This document shows, in pieces, positions 1-8,205 of a stretch of DNA of 23,547 nucleotides (position 1 is its first letter; the number at the start of each line of letters is the position of its first letter). The notes below the pieces were generated by a model. That model did not search any database. It was not told where the DNA came from and saw nothing but the letters and a program-made list of their open reading frames with translations. Made by a program: the position numbers and the translations under genes. The stretch is from CAZMGV01 sp964621525 [NCBI: uncultured bacterium]. Lineage in GTDB: Bacteria; JAGRBM01. The DNA lies in the NCBI GenBank assembly GCA_964621525.1, contig CAZUMS010000041.1, positions 1-23,547 of the forward strand, written 5' to 3'.

Positions 1-722
<722 letters not shown>

Positions 723-826
723 AATATGAAGAATTTTCCCTATCGGCTCTTGTCGCCCGGCCAGGTCCGAAGACCAAAACCGGACAAACGAAACCTTTGG
801 AAAAAGACTCTTTACGTGAGTTAAAA

Positions 827-839
827 ACTCAAAAGAGCA
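827..839 (-). promoter_or_regulatory. boxA-like antitermination element in the rRNA leader
   Basis: On the minus strand this reads TGCTCTTTTGAGT, matching the core of the bacterial rRNA boxA (TGCTCTTTRAMA). It lies in the leader between the promoter (935-963) and the 16S 5' end, where boxA recruits the NusB/NusE antitermination complex in other bacteria. The motif is seen directly; the role follows from the known family of elements. Confidence 0.6.
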
Positions 840-934
840 TTTAACGGAAAAAAACTACTACCTGGTTGTCAAAGATCCGACGTAGCGTTCCGCTACCACC
901 ACCAGCCATCGGGGGTTCCCCATGGCGGAACGCG

Positions 935-963
935 ATTATGAGGATGGACCCCCCTCTCGTCAA
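935..963 (-). promoter_or_regulatory. rRNA operon promoter (sigma70-type)
   Basis: On the minus strand: -35 TTGACG (963-958), a 17-nt spacer, and -10 CATAAT (940-935). Both hexamers match the consensus at 5 of 6 positions, with ideal spacing. Upstream (about 964-1012) is an A/T-rich stretch with A and T tracts, as in rRNA UP elements. Downstream of the -10 the sequence is C/G-rich (CGCGTTCC), like the discriminators of stringently controlled promoters. The expected transcription start is near 928, giving a leader of about 200 nt. An inverted repeat, GCGTTCCGC (885-893) with GCGGAACGC (925-933), sits at the start of the leader. Confidence 0.75.
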
Positions 964-1172
964 TAGCCAAAAAAATAAAAGTTGGATTCCTTTATTTCTC
1001 AATAATTACAGTGGCTTATATCTATGACCCCGGTCATGGACCCGTCCGGTTTTCCAGCCTGAAAATTGGGCAAAACCTGGGGATTTCCGGTAAAAATCAC
1101 AAATTCGTCATTAGAATCAGTTGGTTATGAAATATTTCCGCCTCATGCCGTGATGCGGCATCAAAACCCCCG
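964..1172. other. Non-coding region upstream of rRNA promoter
   Basis: No convincing gene is present. The stretch is clearly lower in GC than its neighbours, especially 964-1020 and 1085-1140. It holds the AT-rich upstream part of the rRNA promoter and an imperfect hairpin TGCCG-TGATG-CGGCA (about 1147-1161). A 65-codon frame over part of it has no ribosome-binding site and composition like shadow frames. Confidence 0.5.
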
Positions 1173-1203
1173 AAAACCCGCTCCCGGCCGGGAGGAAGGC
1201 GGG
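1173..1203 (-). terminator. Possible intrinsic terminator after the SGNH hydrolase gene
   Basis: On the minus strand an outer stem CCCGC/GCGGG (1203-1199 with 1181-1177) encloses the perfect palindrome TCCCGGCCGGGA and is followed directly by TTTT. It lies 81 bp past the stop of the hydrolase gene. The U tract is short and there is a 5-nt bulge, so strength is uncertain. Confidence 0.4.
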
Positions 1204-1283
1204 GGCCCGGCCGCTTCTCCGGAAACTGTGTTCCCCGAACCCGGCGATCTCGCCATAACCTCAGCCGCCACGCTCTGGTTAAC

Positions 1284-2318
1284 TTATTTGGCAACTACCC
1301 CCGTCACCCCTTCGAGCTCCCCGGCGAGCAGCTTCGCGAGGTCCTCGTTCCCGGCGGCGGTGAGGTGGATCGGGTCCATGAAAAGCCGCGCCCGGACGTC
1401 CCAGTCGGCCGGGGCAAGCTGGGCGCCGTCCACGACGCGCCAGCGGCCGGATGCTTCGGCGGCGGAGAGGCCCGCCCGCAGGGTCTCACGTTCGAGGCGG
1501 TGGCAGGCGGAGAGTTGCTGCGGACTGCGGCCGGGGCAGAACGTGAACTGGCCGATGAGCCCCTTAACTTCCGGAAGGGCGGGCGGATCCCCGGGCGCGT
1601 CGAACAGTGCGGCTGGCTTCACGAGCACCGCCGGATAGGGCGAAAGCTCCCGGCCCAGCGCCTCGACACAGGTTTCGAGGCGCGCCGAATGTTCCCGGCG
1701 GATTCGCTCAAACTCCGCCATCGTGCGCACCGGGCTTTCCGGACGGGAGAGCAGCCGCTCGAACCGGAAATGCAGGTCGGTGAGCAGGCGCGAATCCCTG
1801 AGGAGCCCCGCCAGCGGCCCTCCGAACGGAAGCCGGACGAGCGGCGTCCAGCTCAGCGGCTCGCCAATCCCCGGCCAGTTCCACCCGGTCATCACGATCA
1901 CAAGACCGGGCCGGAGCAGCGGCAGCCATCGGCGGGCGGCAAGGCGGAGGTGCTCGCAGGACCAGCCGTTCACGCCGGCATTCACCACCTCAACGCGGCG
2001 GCCCGGCATTTCGTTCAGGCGGGCTTCGAGCCGGAAGGGCCAGGCGTCCTCGCCGGACCGGAGCCCTGACCCCCAGGTCGTGGACTCGCCAAGGGCGATA
2101 ATGCGCGTGACACCGGGTGGGGCGGCCAGCGGGTAGTCGCGCTCCCGGAACCGGATCGACCCGCTCCCCTGGGGTGATGTTGTGCGGAGCCGGTATTCGA
2201 GCTCCGGGTCGCTCACGTAAGGGGACGGATACGCCCGCTGGAGATACCACTCCCAGAGGCCGAGCAGCGCGAGGCTCGCGCCGAGCGAAGCCAGGAAAAG
2301 TCTGAAGTTCGTCTTCAA
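1284..2318 (-). CDS. Membrane-anchored SGNH/GDSL-family hydrolase
   Basis: The 344-residue protein has one N-terminal hydrophobic segment (about residues 7-23), likely a signal anchor, then an extracytoplasmic SGNH-hydrolase-like domain. Block I is IIALGESTTWG with candidate nucleophile Ser79. Block II is NAGVNGWS (Gly115/Asn117 region). Block III is TGWNW with Asn147. Block V is DPIHLTAAGN with the Asp315/His318 pair. Such enzymes are esterases, lipases or O-acetyl transfer/removal enzymes on glycans; the substrate cannot be told. The start is probably TTG at 2318, preceded by GGGGCGGA. The gene lies 45 bp downstream of the desaturase gene on the same strand, so the two are probably co-transcribed. 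A stem (TCCGCC/GGCGGA) in the gap could mask its ribosome-binding site. Confidence 0.8.
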   Translation of the reverse strand: MKTNFRLFLASLGASLALLGLWEWYLQRAYPSPYVSDPELEYRLRTTSPQGSGSIRFRERDYPLAAPPGVTRIIALGESTTWGSGLRSGEDAWPFRLEARLNEMPGRRVEVVNAGVNGWSCEHLRLAARRWLPLLRPGLVIVMTGWNWPGIGEPLSWTPLVRLPFGGPLAGLLRDSRLLTDLHFRFERLLSRPESPVRTMAEFERIRREHSARLETCVEALGRELSPYPAVLVKPAALFDAPGDPPALPEVKGLIGQFTFCPGRSPQQLSACHRLERETLRAGLSAAEASGRWRVVDGAQLAPADWDVRARLFMDPIHLTAAGNEDLAKLLAGELEGVTGVVAK

Positions 2319-2363
2319 TCCGCCCCAAGGGTAGCGGCGGACGGAGGGGGAGTCAGGCGGGGC

Positions 2364-3476
2364 TTACGCCGCGGCAGGCTGGGCGGAGGCGGACGGGAGT
2401 TCGTCGGCGACACCCATCGCCTTCAGCACGCGGCGGTGGGAAGCCAGCGCGGCCCCGAATGACGGATATTCGGTGTAGTGCACGCCGTATTCGGCGGCGG
2501 TCTCTTTCACGATCTTCGCGAGCGCCGGGTAGTGGGCGTGGGAGATCCGCGGGAACAGGTGATGCTCGATCTGGAAGTTGAGGCCGCCCGTGCAGAACAG
2601 GGCGAGGGGGTTCCGGGTGGCGAAGTTCGCCGACGTCTCCACCTGATGCGCGAGCCAGGAGGCGGGAATCTTTCCGTCGCCGAGGGGGACGAGCCGGGTG
2701 CCTTCCACGAGGTGGCCGAGCTGGAACACGGTGGCGAGCAGGAACCCTGCGACAAGGTGCATGGCCGTGAAACCGATGAGCACCTTCCACCACGGAAGGT
2801 CCAGCACGATCGCCGGGAGCACAAGGAACGCGAAATAATAGGCCGCCTTGCCGGCGAACAGCCACACGTATTCGGACGCGGGCGGTTCGGGCTTGTCGTA
2901 GGCGATGAGCTTCCGCTCGAAGAAATGGCGGAAATCCTTGGGGAACACCCAGGCGAGCGAGGTCAGCGAGTACAGGAAGAACGCATACCAGTGCTGGTAG
3001 CGGTGGACGGGCTTTTTCCCTTCCTTCGGATAGAACCGCAGGAACGGCATCGGGTGCAAGTCGCCGTCCGCCTCGGGGATGTTCGTGTACGAGTGGTGAA
3101 CGATGTTATGGGAAATATTCCAGTTGTAGACATTGGCGCCCATGACGGTGAACGAGTGCATGAACAGGCGGTTCATCCAGGGCTTGTCGGAGACGGCGTT
3201 GTGGCAGGCATCGTGTCCCACATTGAACCCGATGCAGGCGACCGTGAAACCAAGAGCGAGGCAGAGGGCCAGCATCACCGGCTCGCTGAACCGGCCGGAA
3301 AGGATCGCCGCGTAGATCCCGAAATACGCACCGAGGAAAAAGGCCGCCTTCCACCAGAAGTATCCGTTGGCATGACGGGAGAGTCCATTCTGCTGGAAAT
3401 AAGCGTCAACCCGCTGGCGCAGGGTAGTCGCGAACGGGTCCCGGTCCGGTGTCAGAAACGATATTTTCTGTGCCAC
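2364..3476 (-). CDS. Membrane fatty acid desaturase, front-end type
   Basis: The 370-residue integral membrane protein has the three histidine boxes of the membrane desaturase superfamily: HDACH (88-92), HNIVHH (123-128) and QIEHH (302-306). Hydrophobic segments lie at about 43-60, 66-85, 164-178 and 208-255. The Gln in place of the first His of box 3 is typical of front-end (delta-5/delta-6-like) acyl desaturases and their bacterial relatives; no cytochrome b5 domain is fused. It would insert a double bond into a lipid-bound or CoA-bound fatty acid using a di-iron centre and O2 at the cytoplasmic membrane. The called start is GTG at 3476; the only purine-rich site (GGGAAAG) is about 15 nt upstream, so the start is less certain than the frame. 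The C-terminal 10 residues are Ala/Pro/Ser-rich. Regiospecificity cannot be read from sequence. Confidence 0.92.
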   Translation of the reverse strand: MAQKISFLTPDRDPFATTLRQRVDAYFQQNGLSRHANGYFWWKAAFFLGAYFGIYAAILSGRFSEPVMLALCLALGFTVACIGFNVGHDACHNAVSDKPWMNRLFMHSFTVMGANVYNWNISHNIVHHSYTNIPEADGDLHPMPFLRFYPKEGKKPVHRYQHWYAFFLYSLTSLAWVFPKDFRHFFERKLIAYDKPEPPASEYVWLFAGKAAYYFAFLVLPAIVLDLPWWKVLIGFTAMHLVAGFLLATVFQLGHLVEGTRLVPLGDGKIPASWLAHQVETSANFATRNPLALFCTGGLNFQIEHHLFPRISHAHYPALAKIVKETAAEYGVHYTEYPSFGAALASHRRVLKAMGVADELPSASAQPAAA

Positions 3477-3689
3477 AGCTGCTGTCTCAGCTTTCCCGGC
3501 GCCTTGAGGGCCGCCGCCCGTGCGCCTGAAAGATGCGCCGGGGCTGGGCGAAAAGTCTCAAGGGCGGAACGTCAAACTGCGGCAGGAAGGATATACACAC
3601 CCGGTCTCCAGATAAAGACTCACCATTGCCATTTATGAAACTTTCACATCTGGAAGCTACCGAAATTTGCCGTATACGATGCGAAAGCC

Positions 3690-3717
3690 GGGTGACGTAC
3701 CGGTGCGTTTGTCACCC
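3690..3717. promoter_or_regulatory. Inverted repeat GGGTGAC / GTCACCC
   Basis: Perfect 7-bp arms (3690-3696 and 3711-3717) are separated by 14 bp that contain the small palindrome ACCGGT. It is centred about 180 bp before the dehydrogenase start and 230 bp before the desaturase start. It could be a binding site for a dimeric regulator or an RNA hairpin; no regulator gene is adjacent. Confidence 0.35.
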
Positions 3718-3753
3718 TTCCCGGCGAGTAAATGTGAACTGCCGGTTTGCAGA

Positions 3754-3783
3754 TTGACTCGCCAGTCAAATTCAGGTTGTGAT
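3754..3783 (+). promoter_or_regulatory. Likely promoter with overlapping operator, acyl-CoA dehydrogenase pair
   Basis: The palindrome TTGACT-CGCC-AGTCAA (3754-3769) has perfect 6-bp arms. Its left arm doubles as a -35 hexamer (5 of 6), followed after 18 bp by TGTGAT (3778-3783, 4 of 6) as a -10. A repressor bound here would block RNA polymerase. Palindromes with TGACT/AGTCA arms are used by several TetR-family regulators of acyl-CoA metabolism, which makes such control plausible but unproven. The expected start near 3790 gives a leader of about 95 nt. Confidence 0.5.
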
Positions 3784-3884
3784 GGGGCGCCGCGGAAAAA
3801 CCCGCGCGTCTGGACCCGGAGCCAGAGGGGCTCCGCGACGAAACTTTCCCCAGCGGGGAATACAGCAACTGGAGGCACGTCAGC

Positions 3885-5102
3885 ATGTCCGAAGCAGAAC
3901 AGAAAGATACGCCGGAGCAGGCCGAATTCCGGGCCTACGTCCGGAAATGGCTCAAGGATAACAAGCCGCCCAAGCCCTCGTTCCGGCTCCCCCAGTCGGC
4001 CCTCGAGGTCATGACCGAGGAGCAGCGGGTCTACCTCTGCACCTGGCAGAAGAAATGCTACGAGGCCGGCCTGATCGGCGCCGACATCCCCAAGGCCTAT
4101 GGCGGCGGCGGCGCCACCGACAAGCGCCAGCGCATCGTGAACCAGGAGATGGGTCACGCCGAGGTGCCGTACTTCATCAACGTGATCGGCCTCGGCATGG
4201 CCTGCCCGACGATCCTCGTGCACGGCACCGAGGAGCAGAAGAAGCGGTTCGTGCCGGGCATCCTCTCGTCTGACGACATCTGGTGCCAGGGCTTCTCCGA
4301 GCCGGGGTCGGGCTCCGACCTCGCCAACGCGCAGACCTTCGCCGAACGGCGGGGCGACATGTGGGTCATCAACGGCCACAAGGTATGGACCTCGCTCGCG
4401 CACTTCGCGAGCTGGATGATCCTCCTCTGCCGCACGAGCCGCGACGACAAGTACAACGGCCTGTCCTACTTCATCGTCCCGATCCGCGGCGCCAAGGGCG
4501 TCACGGTCCGGCCGCTCATCAAGATCACGGGCGAGACGGGCTTCAACGAGGTGCTGTTCGACAACCTCGAGGTGCCGGACTCGCTCCGGCTCGACCAGGT
4601 CGGAAACGGCTGGAAGGTCGCCATGACGACGCTGCTTTACGAACGCGGCGCCGCCGAATCGGCGGGCGGAGCGGAGCGGTCCCTCACGGCCGTCGCCGAC
4701 CGGCTCGTCTCGCTGGCGAAGCGGGTGAAGCGCGACGGCCGCCCGGCCATCGAGGACCCGGTGATCCGGGACCGGATCGTCCAGTTCGCCATCAAGGGCG
4801 AGGCGATCAAGCAGGTGATGCGGAGAGCCCGCGTCCCCGCGCTCACGGGCAACAACCCGATGCGGATTCCGCTCCAGGGCAAGCTCGTCTCCTCCGAGTT
4901 CAACCAGGCGGCGACGGCGCTGGCCCTCGAGATCGAGGGCCTCTCGTCGAACTTCTTCCTAGGCGACACGAAGGCGCCGGACAACGCCGCCTGGCCGCTC
5001 GGCTACATGAACTCCTACGGCATCACCATCGCCGCCGGCACGAGCGAAGTGCAGCGGAACATTCTCGGCGAGCGCGTGCTCGGCATGCCGAAGTCGAAAT
5101 AA
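3885..5102 (+). CDS. Acyl-CoA dehydrogenase, catalytic subunit of a probable heteromeric pair
   Basis: The 405-residue flavoprotein has the usual N-terminal helical, middle beta and C-terminal helical domains. The flavin/substrate signature CQGFSEPGSGSDL is at 134-146 and the C-terminal signature AAGTSEVQRNILGERVLG at about 384-400. At the MCAD-type catalytic position (residue before GTSE) there is Ala, not Glu. Instead Glu253 in LLYERG lines up with the LER glutamate that is the base in isovaleryl- and long-chain acyl-CoA dehydrogenases. It would therefore oxidise acyl-CoA to 2-enoyl-CoA using FAD and an electron-transfer flavoprotein. The stop is 21 bp before the next dehydrogenase gene. 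This layout resembles the actinobacterial heterotetrameric FadE pairs that act on steroid side chains, but the substrate here is unknown. Confidence 0.9.
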   Translation: MSEAEQKDTPEQAEFRAYVRKWLKDNKPPKPSFRLPQSALEVMTEEQRVYLCTWQKKCYEAGLIGADIPKAYGGGGATDKRQRIVNQEMGHAEVPYFINVIGLGMACPTILVHGTEEQKKRFVPGILSSDDIWCQGFSEPGSGSDLANAQTFAERRGDMWVINGHKVWTSLAHFASWMILLCRTSRDDKYNGLSYFIVPIRGAKGVTVRPLIKITGETGFNEVLFDNLEVPDSLRLDQVGNGWKVAMTTLLYERGAAESAGGAERSLTAVADRLVSLAKRVKRDGRPAIEDPVIRDRIVQFAIKGEAIKQVMRRARVPALTGNNPMRIPLQGKLVSSEFNQAATALALEIEGLSSNFFLGDTKAPDNAAWPLGYMNSYGITIAAGTSEVQRNILGERVLGMPKSK

Positions 5103-5123
5103 GCAGGGAAGGGACCATTACAC

Positions 5124-6416
5124 ATGACGCAACCCAAGGATTTCGGTTTCGGATCCAACGAGCAGATGCTGGTGCAGCAGGCGAGAAAATTCCTCGCCGA
5201 GCACGCCAACATCGAGAAGCTCCGCAAGCTGATCGGCGACCACACCGCCTATGAGCGGCCCGCCTGGCGCAAGTTCGACGAGGACCTCTGGAAGAAGACC
5301 GTCGAGCTCGGCTGGCAGGCCCTCGCCGTTCCGGAAGAGGCCGGCGGCCCCGGCCTCGGAACGGTGGCCGTCGCCGCTCTCGTCGAGGAGACGGGCTCGT
5401 ACGCCCTTCCCTCGCCGCTCATGGCGACCATCCTCACGACCTTCGTGCTGAAGGCCGCGGGCACCCCCGCAGCCAACGCCTGGATGAGCCGCATCGCCGA
5501 AGGCGAAGCGGCGACCCTCGCCCTCACGAACACGGACGGCTCCTGGGAACCCGGCGACGCCCCGCTCGAGGCGAAGGAAACCGGCGGGAACGTCGTGCTC
5601 ACCGGCACGGCCGGCTTCGTGCTGGACGCGCCCAAGGCGGACTTCCTGATCGTCTCGGCCCGCTCGGCGAAGGGGATCGGCCTTTACGCCGTCCCGGCCA
5701 AGGAAGCCGGCGTCAAGATCACGGCCGACCGCATCATCGACCTCACCCGCGAGCAGGCGACCGTGACGTTCTCGAACGTGAAGGTCCCCGGCACGGGCAC
5801 GATCGCGGCCCCCGGCAAGGGACTCGCCGCCATCCAGAAGGCGCTGCCGGCCATCTGGACGACGATCGCCGCCGACTCGGTGGGTGCCGCCGAATGGCAG
5901 CTCAAGACGACGAACGAGTACGCCAAGGTGCGCGAGCAGTTCGGCCGTCCGATCGGCTTCTTCCAGGCGGTGAAGCACCCCATCGTCAACATGATGGTGG
6001 AGATCGACCAGGCCCGCTCGCTCGTCTACAACGCGGCCTGCGCCGTGGACCACGAGCCCGAAAAGGCCGAAGTGTTCGCCCGCATGGCGAAGGCGATGGC
6101 GGCCGACACCGGCTGGTTCTGCTCGGGACGGAGCGTGCAGCTTCACGGCGGCATCGGCTTTACCTGGGAGTGCGACGTCCACATCTACTTCAAGCGCCAG
6201 CAGATGAACCAGTTCCTCTACGGCGACGCCCTGCACCACCGGCGTCACCTGGCGGAGCTGATCATCGGCCCGGCCGCGGCGGCCCCGAAAGCCGTGAAAG
6301 CGGCGGCGCCCAAAGCTGCGAAGGCCGCCAGGCCGGCGAAGAAAGCCGCCCCGAAAAAGACCGTGAAGAAGGTGGCGAAGAAGCCCGCCAAAAAGGCCGG
6401 CAAAAAGAAGCGCTGA
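5124..6416 (+). CDS. Acyl-CoA dehydrogenase-like partner subunit with histone H1-like tail
   Basis: Residues 1-380 form an acyl-CoA dehydrogenase fold, with conserved blocks YAKVREQFGRPIGFFQAVKH (267-286) and SVQLHGGIGFTWE (337-349). Both known catalytic Glu positions are absent: the LER-type site aligns with Ile244, and the YEGT-type site reads YFKR (355-358). This is the pattern of the non-catalytic subunit in alpha2beta2 FadE complexes. The start ATG follows AGGGAAGGGA by about 10 nt, 21 bp after the first dehydrogenase gene, so the two are co-expressed. Residues about 383-430 are an extra tail made almost only of Lys, Ala and Pro (repeats such as KKAAPKK, AKKPAKK), like bacterial histone H1-like proteins, and not part of the dehydrogenase family. 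Confidence 0.88.
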   Translation: MTQPKDFGFGSNEQMLVQQARKFLAEHANIEKLRKLIGDHTAYERPAWRKFDEDLWKKTVELGWQALAVPEEAGGPGLGTVAVAALVEETGSYALPSPLMATILTTFVLKAAGTPAANAWMSRIAEGEAATLALTNTDGSWEPGDAPLEAKETGGNVVLTGTAGFVLDAPKADFLIVSARSAKGIGLYAVPAKEAGVKITADRIIDLTREQATVTFSNVKVPGTGTIAAPGKGLAAIQKALPAIWTTIAADSVGAAEWQLKTTNEYAKVREQFGRPIGFFQAVKHPIVNMMVEIDQARSLVYNAACAVDHEPEKAEVFARMAKAMAADTGWFCSGRSVQLHGGIGFTWECDVHIYFKRQQMNQFLYGDALHHRRHLAELIIGPAAAAPKAVKAAAPKAAKAARPAKKAAPKKTVKKVAKKPAKKAGKKKR

Positions 6417-6437
6417 GCCGCTGACCCCTCAAGACAC

Positions 6438-6477
6438 GAACGGCCGGTTCCCTTCGGGGAACCGGCCGTTCTGTTTT
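6438..6477 (+). terminator. Strong intrinsic terminator after the dehydrogenase pair
   Basis: A perfect 15-bp stem (GAACGGCCGGTTCCC, 6438-6452, with 6457-6471) is closed by a TTCG tetraloop and followed by TGTTTT. It lies 21 bp past the stop and separates this operon from the convergent FG-GAP gene. There is no T tract on the other strand. Confidence 0.92.
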
Positions 6478-6509
6478 CCGGGAACGGTGTCTGGCCGCCC
6501 CCGTCCCCT

Positions 6510-8105
6510 TCAGTGGCTGAGCAGGATCCTCAGCGTACCGTCGTGGGCGCCCTCGCCCGCGTAGCGGATGATGAGGTCCAGCTTCTTGTCGCCGTTCAGG
6601 TCCACCGGCAGCGTGAAGAAGGACGCCTGCGGGACGTCGATCGTTTCGCACTGGTCGGCCCATTCCTTCTTGCCGTTTGCCGTGCAGAGCCGGTAGCTGT
6701 CGGAGCCTTCGGCCTGCAGGACATCGGGGATACCGTCCGCGTCGAAATCCGCATCGAAGGTGAACGCCGTCAGGACGCCCGAACCCTGGTGCGAGAGATC
6801 GAAGTCGAACGGAATGCGGACCGTGCGGTCGTTATCGTCAGAGAAAAAGCCGTTCTTCGAGTAGCGGACGTGGTAGTCGATCTTGATCTCGCTGAAGAGG
6901 GCGATCCGCATCGCCTGCCAGATGCCGAACGGGATCTCCTGGTAGACGAGATCCAGCGTGCCGTCGCCGTTGGCATCCATCAGGAACGGCTGCTCGGAGT
7001 AGTTGTCCACATGGACCACCTGGTCCGGCGAAGCCGCGAACTTGCCGCCCTTGTTCAGGAACACGCTGAACTCCGTCAGCAGCTCGATGTCGCTCAGGTC
7101 CCTGATCGAGATCCGGGACAGCACGACGTCGGCCTTGCCGTCGCCGTCGATATCGCCCACCGCCATGCGGGCCACCGGAGCGAGGTGGCCGTGCCGCATC
7201 ATCTCTTCGATGCCGTAGCGGGCGAAATCCCAGATCTCGGGCGTTTCGCTGAAGTTGCCGTCCGCCTTCGCCTTGAAGATGAGCAGCCGGTCCGCATGAC
7301 CGATCAGGAGGTCCTTGCGCCCGTCGCCGTCGTAGTCGGCGAGGAATTCGTCCGGAAGGAGCTGGACGATCCGCGAAGTGCCGTATTCAAGCCGGGCCAC
7401 GAGCAGGTTGCCCTCCCAGACGTTCGAGAGCTCGGTGACGAGCGGAACGGGGAAGATCTGCCGGACGCGCCACTGGCGGCCCTTGGGCTCGTCGGCGGCC
7501 TGCGGTACGCCGTTTGGCGCCGCGGCATCCATCAGCTTGAAGTAGTACCACTGGTCGGCGTCGGGGATCATCAGCTCCGAGATCCCGTCGCCGTCGTAGT
7601 CCCGGAAAAGGTCCCGGCTCATGATCGTCGTGGCGTCGGGCGCCGTGAAAACGCTCTTCACCGTGAGAATCCGCCGCGGCTCGGCCACAAACCGTCCGCC
7701 GTCGAACGAGTAGCTGAACACGCCGTCGGACGTGACGTAGGCGATATCCGGGCCCGGCGTCGTGGGATCGATATCCCCGAGGTCGTAGACGATCGCCCGG
7801 TCGTCGGCCTTGAGGCTCTGGTCCGGAGCCTTCGGGTAGCCGTCGGGCGTCTGGAGAAAGAGGTCGAAATACTTCTCGACCTTGCGTTCGGATTCGCGGA
7901 TTCGGGTCCGCATGACGACGATATCGGGGCGCTTGTCGCCGTTGAAGTCGGCCACCTTCACGCTCCGGATCTTGTCGCCCGCCACGGCCTCGATCTGCCG
8001 GAACGCAGGCTTGTCCTTGGCCGACACCCCGCCCGCCATCAGGACGGCCGCCAGCACCGCCGCCCCTATAGTCCGCCGTCCCGCCGTCTTCGCCAGATTC
8101 TTCAC
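6510..8105 (-). CDS. Secreted FG-GAP/VCBS beta-propeller protein
   Basis: The 531-residue protein starts at GTG 8105, eight nt after GGAGGG (8119-8114). A longer frame from 8156 would run through a strong hairpin and is rejected. Residues 1-29 form a Sec signal peptide (Lys/Arg, then AAVLAAVLMAGGVSA). The mature part has at least seven calcium-binding FG-GAP-type motifs: DFNGDKRPD (53-61), DYDGDGISE (169-177), DYDGDGRKD (257-265), DIDGDGKAD (318-326), DANGDGTLD (377-385), DADFDADGIPD (451-461) and DLNGDKKLD (502-510). This suggests a seven- or eight-bladed integrin-alpha-like propeller outside the cytoplasm. No enzymatic motif is seen, so it is most likely a binding or scaffold protein. It lies 100 bp downstream of the tandem-MarR lipoprotein gene on the same strand. 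Confidence 0.85.
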   Translation of the reverse strand: MKNLAKTAGRRTIGAAVLAAVLMAGGVSAKDKPAFRQIEAVAGDKIRSVKVADFNGDKRPDIVVMRTRIRESERKVEKYFDLFLQTPDGYPKAPDQSLKADDRAIVYDLGDIDPTTPGPDIAYVTSDGVFSYSFDGGRFVAEPRRILTVKSVFTAPDATTIMSRDLFRDYDGDGISELMIPDADQWYYFKLMDAAAPNGVPQAADEPKGRQWRVRQIFPVPLVTELSNVWEGNLLVARLEYGTSRIVQLLPDEFLADYDGDGRKDLLIGHADRLLIFKAKADGNFSETPEIWDFARYGIEEMMRHGHLAPVARMAVGDIDGDGKADVVLSRISIRDLSDIELLTEFSVFLNKGGKFAASPDQVVHVDNYSEQPFLMDANGDGTLDLVYQEIPFGIWQAMRIALFSEIKIDYHVRYSKNGFFSDDNDRTVRIPFDFDLSHQGSGVLTAFTFDADFDADGIPDVLQAEGSDSYRLCTANGKKEWADQCETIDVPQASFFTLPVDLNGDKKLDLIIRYAGEGAHDGTLRILLSH

Positions 8106-8135
8106 AGTCCAGTCCCTCCATTCGTCCGAAACAGA

Positions 8136-8165
8136 AGGGCGCGGATACCAGTGCATCCGCGCCCT
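8136..8165 (-). terminator. Hairpin between the MarR-like lipoprotein and FG-GAP genes
   Basis: A perfect 11-bp stem (AGGGCGCGGAT with ATCCGCGCCCT) encloses an 8-nt loop. On the minus strand it is followed by TCTGTTT, a modest U-rich tail. It lies 41 bp past the lipoprotein stop and 31 bp before the FG-GAP start. It may act as a partial terminator, attenuator or processing/stability element that sets different levels for the two proteins. A smaller stem, CCGGC-TCA-GCCGG (8166-8178), lies beside it. Confidence 0.55.
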
Positions 8166-8205
8166 CCGGCTCAGCCGGTTATTCGATCATTCTGCGGAAG
8201 CCCGC

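Larger units (their letters stand above)
3477..3884. promoter_or_regulatory. Divergent intergenic region, desaturase / acyl-CoA dehydrogenases
   Basis: These 408 bases separate two divergently transcribed lipid-metabolism genes. No coding frame is convincing. The part from about 3620 to 3780 is less GC-rich than flanking genes and holds the two inverted repeats and the plus-strand promoter listed separately. The ribosome-binding site GGAGG (3871-3875), 9 nt before the ATG at 3885, fixes the dehydrogenase start. No strong minus-strand promoter could be identified for the desaturase. Confidence 0.6.

Noticed and set aside
1066-2305. Several plus-strand frames of 60-234 codons over the SGNH hydrolase gene
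   Set aside because: They are shadows of the GC-rich minus-strand gene, without ribosome-binding sites or family motifs.
2478-3638. 386-codon plus-strand frame
   Set aside because: It is antisense to the desaturase, whose three histidine boxes prove the minus frame.
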